Positions 57,870-64,000 of a stretch of 64,000 nucleotides of DNA are shown piece by piece. Origin of the DNA: Neobacillus niacini. GTDB taxonomy: Bacteria; Bacillota; Bacilli; Bacillales; Cytobacillaceae. Position 1 is the first letter of the stretch. Every line of letters begins with the position of its first letter. The notes under the pieces are model-generated. The model saw only the letters and a program-made list of their open reading frames with translations, did not search any database and was not told the origin of the DNA. The DNA lies in contig NZ_JAUSZN010000001.1 of NCBI RefSeq assembly GCF_030817595.1, positions 256,001 through 320,000 on the forward strand, in the 5' to 3' direction. A program made the position numbers and the translations under genes.

Positions 57870-60800
57870 ATGAAGGGGTTAAAAAGGAGAAAACGGAATT
57901 TAGTAGCTTTTTTGATGATTTTTCTTTTACTAGTAACAATCTTCCCTGTGAAAGGCGGTGCGGTTCAAAACGGAGTATCGAATCTAAACCCAATAAAAGG
58001 AAAGGTGGACCCGGAAGTAATACAGGCCTTTGAAAAAAACACGTACACGAATGTGATTGTAGAGTTAAAAACCCAAGCGGATGTTGGACAAATCGCTAAT
58101 CAAGCTCGGGAAGAAGCCAAGAAATTGAAGGCTACCGGCTATCAAGAGAAACTCCGCGTCCGTTCATCCGTCGTTTCAGGACTACAAACGAACGCAGAAC
58201 AAACACAGTATCATATCAAGAATTTCATCGGTCAAAAGAAAGCTGAAGGTAAACTGAAGGATGATCAATCTTACTACATTGTAAATGCAGTTTCATTTAC
58301 ATCCACGAAAGAAGTTGTGCAGGAAATAGCAGCCTTTCCGGAAGTCAACCATATTTACTTAAACGAACGGCACGCTTTGCCTAAACCGAAGACATCTGGA
58401 GTCCAAAAAGTAACAAGTGAGCTACCTTGGAACCTGGAAAAAATTCAGGCAAAAAAAGCATGGGAAAATGGGTTGGATGGATCGGGCGTAGTGGTCGCAA
58501 CGCTTGATACTGGGGTGGACGTAACCCACCCGTCGCTTAAGAAGCAATACCGAGGACTCAATGCAGATGGCACCTTTACGCACACCTTCAATTGGCTCGA
58601 CTTGGTTGGGGATAGTCCTACTCCAATTGATTCACTTGGACATGGTACACATGTGACAGGGACAATAGTTGGCTATGACCCGGAAACAGGCACGCGTACC
58701 GGAGTGGCTCCAGGGGCACGCTGGATTGCAGTTCGCGCATTTTCAGAAGACGGCGCGCTGGATACAGACTTGCTAAAAGCAGGAGAATGGCTTCTCGCCC
58801 CACTGGATGAAAAGGGAACTCCCCATCCAGAGATGGCACCGGACATTATTAATAACTCATGGGGTGGCGATTCTACCTTGAATGACTGGTTTAGATCGGT
58901 TGTGAAGGCATGGGCGGCTGCCGACATTACAGCGGTTTTTGCCGCGGGAAATCACAGCTACTTGACGCCCGTCGGGCCAGGTTCTATAACCAATCCAGCT
59001 AATTACCCTGAAGCCATTGCAGTTGGCTCAACGGATTCAGCCAACCGAATCTCATGGTTTTCCTTAATGGGGCCTTCTCCCTATGGCGGCAGTGAAATAA
59101 AGCCGGATTTGGTTGCACCGGGGGAAGAGATTCTTTCAACCCTCCCAAATAACGAATATGGGTTGGCACAGGGGACCTCCATGGCTGCACCACATGTGTC
59201 AGGCGCCATTGCCATCTTAAAGCAAATGCAGCCAAACATGCCGATCGACAAGCTTAAAGAAACCTTGTATGCCGGATTGATTCCTTTATCCGATTCAAAG
59301 TATCCATCTTCCCCAAATGACGCCTATGGGAGAGGGATTCTTGACCTAACAGGTATGGTTAAGAGCGGTTCTAACGGCGTCGGCAGTCTAGTAGGAAAAG
59401 TAGGTTATAAAGCTGTCGATAAAAAGCAACCAGTAGCAAGCCATGAGCCTCTTCCGTATGCTTATGCTAATGCGCCTTTAAAACTCTCTGTGCAAGCCTC
59501 TGACGATTTTGCCGTTTCCACGGTGGAACTTCATTACCAAGTCGACAGAGCACCAGAGCAAACATCAAATGGCACTCTTTTTAAAGGCAACTTTAAAAGC
59601 GGTTCCTATTCAAGTGAACTTCCTTTGGAACAAGTAAGGGGGAAAAAAATTACGTATTACTGGAAAATCACGGACTATGCGGGAAACAGCACCAAAACCG
59701 TCCCTGTTAGCTTACCCCTGAAGGAAGGGTTGTCGGTCGGGTATGCAACAGACTTTGAAACAACACCTGTAGGGTGGTACAGTACCGGTAGAAACAGTTC
59801 GTGGAATCGGGGGGAAGTCATGTTTAATACTCACCTGAAGGCGCCTTCTGGGACCAATGTGTACGCGACCGCGAACCCTGACTGGAGAAATACCGATGGG
59901 CCATGGACCTATAACAATAACGAGGAATCCATGCTAACTATGCCTCCTATCCAAGTCAAGAAAGGAGAAGCGGTATTCCTTAACTTTAAACAGTCCTTTG
60001 GATTTCCATCCTTTCCCGCCCAAGGGACGGATGATTGGGGCCAAGTGCTCGTTTCTGCAGACATGAAGAACTGGCATGTGGCTAAAACAAACGAAGGGCA
60101 TTTATTCTTAAAATGGGAAGACGTTTCTGTCGACTTGTCTTCCTTCTCAGGGAAAACTGTTTATGTAGCTTACCGTTTCCATTCCGACAGTATGAATGCG
60201 ATCTTAGGGTGGTACTTAGATGATGTTGCCTTAGAAGCCAAGCCTTCTGGATCCGTATACCACCCCTCCAAATCAACGACTGCATTTGAACCATTTGGGG
60301 AGGCTACAAGGTTACAAGGCACCCATGAAAAACAAGTTCTCGTCCCACTTAGCGCGCAAATACAGATTGTTGAAAATGGAAGGCTTTTAGCGACCGATCC
60401 AACGGATGGCAACTTCAGCATGAAGCTGCCAGCAGATGAATACCACCTACTTGCCGAGGCCTATGGTTTTAACCAAAAGATTCAAACGGCGAGAGTAACG
60501 AAAGATGCATCGACCAACGTAGATATACAGTTATCCCCATTAGATAAAGGCGTCGTCAAGGGAACAGTCAAGAACAGCGAATCCAAAAAAACGATTAAGG
60601 GAGCAAAGGTGAAACTCATTGAAGACTCCGCTGTCGCCCCGGTAAAAACAAGTGGAAACGGCAAATACTCGCTTAACCCTTTTATAGGAACATATACACT
60701 TGAAGTGAGTGCCCCCTATTTTCATACCTACCGGGAACGGATAGAAATTAAGGGCAATTCCATCCGTTCAATTGATATACACTTAAAGCCTTATATAGGT

Positions 60801-61295
60801 ACAGAAGGTGAAATCAGCTATGATGATGGCTCGGCTGAAAGTGTCTTGATTGTCTCTGGAACGGACGAGATCGCAGTAAAAATGTCATTGAAGGATGGAC
60901 AGGAACAAGCATTGCTGACTGCCGGCCTGTTTTATATCGACCCACGATGGTGGAATCCGGGTGGGGAAAATTTTCAAGTTGATGTATATGATGCCACTGG
61001 ACCTGAAGGAGGGCCTGGAAAGAAATTAACGGAATCCATCGCTGCAAAATCGGATGTCGGTCCTGGCTGGGTCAGAGTAGATCTTAGCTCTTACTCCATT
61101 TACGTACCGAAGGAATATTTCCTTGTATTCAGCACTCAAGCTCCAGATCCATATGTGCCGAGCCTTGGTTTCGATAACAGCTCGTCATCAGACCGCTTTT
61201 GGAGGCTTGACAAAGGAGAGTGGTATAAAGTAGTAGGAGAATTAGATAATGACAATCCGATGATTCGCTCCGTCGTTTCATATGAAACCAAATAA
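57870..61295 (+). CDS. second large secreted subtilisin-like protease (bacillopeptidase F type)
   Basis: 1141 residues, ATG behind AAAGGAGG. Signal peptide (RRKRNLVAFLMIFLLLVTIF), I9-type propeptide (about 45-170), S8 domain with Asp in VATLDTGVDVTHP, His in LGHGTHVTGTI and Ser in QGTSMAAPH, then the same beta, MAM-like (WYLDDVALEA) and carboxypeptidase-regulatory-like modules as the first protease. It is clearly a paralogue but diverged at the DNA level, so it is not the source of the recent 344-base repeat. Its codon use looks somewhat more GC-rich than the flanking copies. It lies between the broken 5' and 3' ends of another protease gene. Confidence 0.93.
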   Translation: MKGLKRRKRNLVAFLMIFLLLVTIFPVKGGAVQNGVSNLNPIKGKVDPEVIQAFEKNTYTNVIVELKTQADVGQIANQAREEAKKLKATGYQEKLRVRSSVVSGLQTNAEQTQYHIKNFIGQKKAEGKLKDDQSYYIVNAVSFTSTKEVVQEIAAFPEVNHIYLNERHALPKPKTSGVQKVTSELPWNLEKIQAKKAWENGLDGSGVVVATLDTGVDVTHPSLKKQYRGLNADGTFTHTFNWLDLVGDSPTPIDSLGHGTHVTGTIVGYDPETGTRTGVAPGARWIAVRAFSEDGALDTDLLKAGEWLLAPLDEKGTPHPEMAPDIINNSWGGDSTLNDWFRSVVKAWAAADITAVFAAGNHSYLTPVGPGSITNPANYPEAIAVGSTDSANRISWFSLMGPSPYGGSEIKPDLVAPGEEILSTLPNNEYGLAQGTSMAAPHVSGAIAILKQMQPNMPIDKLKETLYAGLIPLSDSKYPSSPNDAYGRGILDLTGMVKSGSNGVGSLVGKVGYKAVDKKQPVASHEPLPYAYANAPLKLSVQASDDFAVSTVELHYQVDRAPEQTSNGTLFKGNFKSGSYSSELPLEQVRGKKITYYWKITDYAGNSTKTVPVSLPLKEGLSVGYATDFETTPVGWYSTGRNSSWNRGEVMFNTHLKAPSGTNVYATANPDWRNTDGPWTYNNNEESMLTMPPIQVKKGEAVFLNFKQSFGFPSFPAQGTDDWGQVLVSADMKNWHVAKTNEGHLFLKWEDVSVDLSSFSGKTVYVAYRFHSDSMNAILGWYLDDVALEAKPSGSVYHPSKSTTAFEPFGEATRLQGTHEKQVLVPLSAQIQIVENGRLLATDPTDGNFSMKLPADEYHLLAEAYGFNQKIQTARVTKDASTNVDIQLSPLDKGVVKGTVKNSESKKTIKGAKVKLIEDSAVAPVKTSGNGKYSLNPFIGTYTLEVSAPYFHTYRERIEIKGNSIRSIDIHLKPYIGTEGEISYDDGSAESVLIVSGTDEIAVKMSLKDGQEQALLTAGLFYIDPRWWNPGGENFQVDVYDATGPEGGPGKKLTESIAAKSDVGPGWVRVDLSSYSIYVPKEYFLVFSTQAPDPYVPSLGFDNSSSSDRFWRLDKGEWYKVVGELDNDNPMIRSVVSYETK

Positions 61296-61305
61296 AAATC
61301 TCTCA

Positions 61306-61976
61306 CGCCCGATTCACCAAATTGGTGTTGCTCCTGGTGCAAAATGGATTGCGGTTAAAGCATTCTCTTATGGAGGTACAGGTGAGGATGTCAATTTGCT
61401 CGAAGCTGGAGAGTGGATCTTGGCACTAAAAGATGCTGAAGGTAATCCGCATCCAGAATTAGCCCCGGATGTCGTAAACAACTCCTGGGGTGGTGGTCCT
61501 GGCTAGATGAATGGTATCGCCCGATGGTTCAAAATTGGCGGGCTGCCAATATTTTCCCAGTATTAGCAGCTGGCAATTTCGGTTCTAATGGGGAAGGATC
61601 GGTTTCATCTCGCCGGTCCGTTTGAAGCAGCTGCTCGGACTGATGGGGAATGGACTCATGTCGATTTAACGGATAAAAACATTTTTGTCACTGGAGATTC
61701 CTATCTAGTCTATGTACAGCTTGACGCTGTTGGTATAGGTAAAATACCAAGTCTCAAAAGTAATCATAATAGCACCTTTCATGACCGAAATTGGTTTCTG
61801 GAAAACGGAACATGGGAGCACAATACAGATCCACAATATGGGAATAGGATTCGCGCGGTCATGAACAGTGCGATCTCTGCATCTCTCATTGGAGTACCAC
61901 AGGAAAATACCCATACGAATCAAGTAAGGTTCAAGTAAAAGGTACAGCGATTCCAACCACTCAAGTTCAAGGCAAA
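61306..61976 (+). pseudogene. internally deleted 3' remnant of a third bacillopeptidase-type protease
   Basis: Begins mid-gene (IGVAPGAKWIAVKAFS, GNPHPELAPDVVNNSWGG), matching the first subtilase at about residues 296-355. A frameshift follows at GGGPG, then after about 61610 the sequence jumps to the extreme C-terminus (PFEAAARTDGEWTHVDLTDK to KVQVKGTAIPTTQVQGK in another frame). The catalytic Ser region is lost. It differs from the first protease by many substitutions in the catalytic part but its 3' flank is nearly identical. Confidence 0.88.
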
Positions 61977-62028
61977 TAAATGGTTGTCAATGTTGAAATT
62001 AATTAAGATAGATTGAATGTTATCAGAT

Positions 62029-62069
62029 AGTGACAGTTCACCAATAATATAAATGCGTGAGCTGTCACT
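62029..62069. other. 13-base palindromic hairpin after the protease remnant
   Basis: AGTGACAGTTCAC pairs with GTGAGCTGTCACT with one mismatch. There is no T run. A decayed version follows the first protease. The bases from here to 62434 hold no gene that I recognise. Confidence 0.5.
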
Positions 62070-62434
62070 TATCTTAATAATCTCGGGATGGATACACGTA
62101 TCAAAAGCAGTTTTTCCCGATAGATGACATGGTGGAAAAGGCCTTACGTTATATGTTTTTCCAATATTGTAATACATATTAAGAATGTTGCAGGAAATGT
62201 TAGTTGAAATTCAAGAAGATATTTCGTCACATAATTGACCTTCAACTCGTTTTATTTGTAGAACCTCTTCGAATTAACAACTTAGAGAAGAATGGGAGTG
62301 GAAGAATCCAAGAATTGTAAAAGTAATATAAAGGATTGCTTTTTAAACTCACCTACTTATCATGATGATTTTGAGATAGATAGACGGCTAGTACCATTCT
62401 ATATAAAAATGAAAAGTTCAAAGGGGAAAAAATC

Positions 62435-63361
62435 TTGGAAATGAGACAATTAGAATACTTCATGGCCTTATGTGAAGAGCTGCATTTTACAAAGACGGCT
62501 GAAAAACTAAGAATTGGTCAACCTACTTTAAGCTATCAAATTAAAGCGCTAGAGGATGAACTGGGTGTTCGTTTATTTAATCGTTTAGGAAAAAAAATAA
62601 CGATCACGGAAGCTGGCGAAATCCTCCTTAAACATTGCAAAATAGTGTTCACAAATTTAAAATTTGCCACGGAACAAATAGAGGATCTCCGAAAGGTAAA
62701 AAAAGGTAAATTAGCGATAGGGGCACTTTCTGGTGACTTAAGTCTTATAGCCTCCAAGGTTTTGTTAGAGTTTCATGCTGAGTACCCTCACGTTCAGATC
62801 CAGTTTTTCTCCATAGATGACCCGGTAGAAAAGCTAAAACATAACGAAATTGATTTGGCTCTAACCTTCATGCCAAGACCAGATGAGTGTTTTATCCAAA
62901 TTCCTTTATACGAGGATGATTTCTATTTAGTCGCGAGAACGGATCTTGCTTGGTCTGAGAGAGACGAAATCGAGTTTTGTGAGATTCAGAATATTCCGCT
63001 AATATTAAATCCAATAGGTCATTGTTTTAGGGAATTATTTGTTGATGGGTGTCTATCTGCGGGGTTTGTCCTCCACCCTATCATTGAATCAACTGATACA
63101 AAGGCGATATTGGATCTAGTCGAGGATGGGGTAGGGGCTTCCATTATATCTGGTACGCTCTTTTCGCTGGAAAATACAGCGGGTTTAAAGGCTATCAAAA
63201 TAACAAATCCAGCTATCATCAAGGAAGTGTCTATTGTCCATCATAAACAAAAATATATTGGAACTGCTGCAAAGGGTTTTATCGAAATATTAGTGAATTT
63301 TATAAATGAGAATAAGGCATTAGAGGACAGCTATAAAGAAACACAGTTATCCCAAGCTTGA
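62435..63361 (+). CDS. LysR family transcriptional regulator
   Basis: 308 residues from TTG (MEMRQLEYF), behind AAAGGGG. N-terminal helix-turn-helix (ELHFTKTAEKLRIGQPTLSY then KALEDELGVRLFNRLGKK), then the LysR effector-binding domain (LAIGALSGDLSLIASKVL, IDLALTF). It resembles the LysR at 38.3 kb in general form but is not a close copy. Target and effector are unknown; neither the protease to its left nor the ohr-like gene to its right is divergently placed in the classical LysR manner. Confidence 0.92.
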   Translation: MEMRQLEYFMALCEELHFTKTAEKLRIGQPTLSYQIKALEDELGVRLFNRLGKKITITEAGEILLKHCKIVFTNLKFATEQIEDLRKVKKGKLAIGALSGDLSLIASKVLLEFHAEYPHVQIQFFSIDDPVEKLKHNEIDLALTFMPRPDECFIQIPLYEDDFYLVARTDLAWSERDEIEFCEIQNIPLILNPIGHCFRELFVDGCLSAGFVLHPIIESTDTKAILDLVEDGVGASIISGTLFSLENTAGLKAIKITNPAIIKEVSIVHHKQKYIGTAAKGFIEILVNFINENKALEDSYKETQLSQA

Positions 63362-63485
63362 CAATAAAACCCGGCAAAAAGTTTGGCTGAATAGGAAACT
63401 GCCCACTATAATTCACATGATTATCATGCCTGGGATGCATAAGATGCTGATCCAATCATATTGAGCTGCAGAACGAAATCACGTT

Positions 63486-63635
63486 ATGATGATTTTATAT
63501 TTATTACATACAGAAGAAAATAACGGCTTGGTAGACTCAGGTACTATTACGCCTATGTTAAAAAGAATGCAGGACCAAGAATTAGCCATTCGTGATGGTC
63601 TGGAGAGGATGAAAAAGCGGTTTTTGTTTGCTTGA
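63486..63635 (+). CDS. small open frame, possible remnant
   Basis: 49 residues (MMILYLLHTEENNGLVDSGT, then a charged helix ending KKRFLFA) with no clear ribosome site. Not recognised. It has the look of the C-terminal piece of a longer protein; low support. Confidence 0.25.
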   Translation: MMILYLLHTEENNGLVDSGTITPMLKRMQDQELAIRDGLERMKKRFLFA

Positions 63636-63690
63636 CTAACAAAAGGTACTAAAAGCCATGCATACTTATATATCAAAAATAACGAAACAA

Positions 63691-63730
63691 AAAGAACCTA
63701 TTTGCAGCCGGAGTGCAAATAGGTTCTTTT
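63691..63730. terminator. bidirectional terminator
   Basis: AAAGAACCTATTTGCA pairs with TGCAAATAGGTTCTTT, with T on one side and A on the other. It serves the ohr-like gene on the minus strand. Confidence 0.85.
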
Positions 63731-63733
63731 TTA

Positions 63734-64000
63734 CTATTCTACTGTTGTTTCTAATGAAACCTCAATGTTCCCTCTTGTTGCTTTTGAATATGGGCAGAAC
63801 TCATGAGCTTCTTTCACTAATTGTTCGCCTACTTCTTGAGAAACACCATTAATATGTGCATGTAGAACTACACCGATTTTAAACCCATCGTCCACTCCGT
63901 CTTTCAATAAACTTACTGCCGCTGTAACAGATGACTCAATTTTGTGTTTGTTTTTTCTGGCAATCAGATTTAAAGCCCCATCGAAACAAGCTGAGTAACC
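63734..64000 (-). CDS. organic hydroperoxide resistance protein, Ohr/OsmC family (5' end outside window)
   Basis: The last 88 residues are visible; the frame runs off the right edge. GYSACFDGAL contains the first peroxidatic Cys region, and CPYSKATRGNIEVSLETTVE the second Cys and the family C-terminus. Ohr reduces organic and fatty-acid hydroperoxides using lipoylated or small-thiol reductants, and in Bacillus is controlled by the MarR-type OhrR. No ohrR is visible in the window; it may lie further right. Confidence 0.93.
   Translation of the reverse strand, partial: GYSACFDGALNLIARKNKHKIESSVTAAVSLLKDGVDDGFKIGVVLHAHINGVSQEVGEQLVKEAHEFCPYSKATRGNIEVSLETTVE

Overview
The window is AT-rich chromosomal DNA of a Bacillaceae-type Firmicute, probably close to Bacillus/Neobacillus. 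The evidence is strong AGGAGG-type ribosome sites, TTG/GTG starts, Bacillus-type gene sets (GlpP antitermination, HemQ, YthAB oxidase, SCO/CtaG, bacillopeptidase-F-like proteases) and Rho-independent terminators after most operons. No rRNA, tRNA, CRISPR array, prophage or intact insertion sequence was recognised. Both edges cut a gene: a sensor kinase on the left and an Ohr/OsmC protein on the right.

Layout. 1-8.5 kb: a YesM/YesN two-component system, then a GPH sugar symporter, a GH31 glycosidase and an orphan sugar-binding lipoprotein. 8.6-12.7 kb: the glycerol regulon (glpP, glpK, glpD), with GlpP-type leader terminators before glpK and glpD. 12.8-19.4 kb: a ROK regulator, a two-gene uronide operon (an unassigned 836-residue, probably toroid, protein plus a GH88/105 hydrolase) and a secreted esterase. 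19.6-23.7 kb: a TRAP transporter whose leader closely resembles the glpK leader, a decayed second copy of that leader, and a short AraC protein. 23.9-33.9 kb: a mixed metabolic block (MocR regulator, hemQ, PLP decarboxylase, deoC, SCO, aminotransferase, DAHP synthase, ctaG) in which four promoters share a tandem GGATGG element. 34-35.3 kb: flavohaemoglobin.

35.5-47.5 kb is held together by an ECF41-type sigma factor (minus strand, 46.4 kb). Five plus-strand sites match TGTCAC-N17-CGTT exactly. Four precede an alpha/beta hydrolase, an NADH-dehydrogenase-like flavoprotein, an aldo/keto reductase and a carboxymuconolactone-decarboxylase-like protein, and one has no obvious gene. A sixth, with one extra spacer base, precedes the sigma gene itself. 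Inside this region sits a LysR/MFS/YcaC-hydrolase/XapX/amidohydrolase cluster. 47.5-49.8 kb is a gene graveyard (FAD oxidoreductase and PduL remnants). 49.8-52.3 kb encodes a bd-like quinol oxidase (YthA, YthB and a 34-residue third protein).

53-62 kb carries two very large secreted subtilases. The second lies between the broken 5' end and broken 3' end of another subtilase copy, and an S9 peptidase scrap lies between the two proteases. A LysR regulator and the ohr-like gene close the window.

The points most worth a second look are the multi-promoter ECF41 regulon, GlpP-type control of a TRAP transporter, the GGATGG promoter family, the shared upstream element of the two carbohydrate operons, and the nested subtilase duplication. 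All functional calls come from reading sequence motifs; no database search was run.
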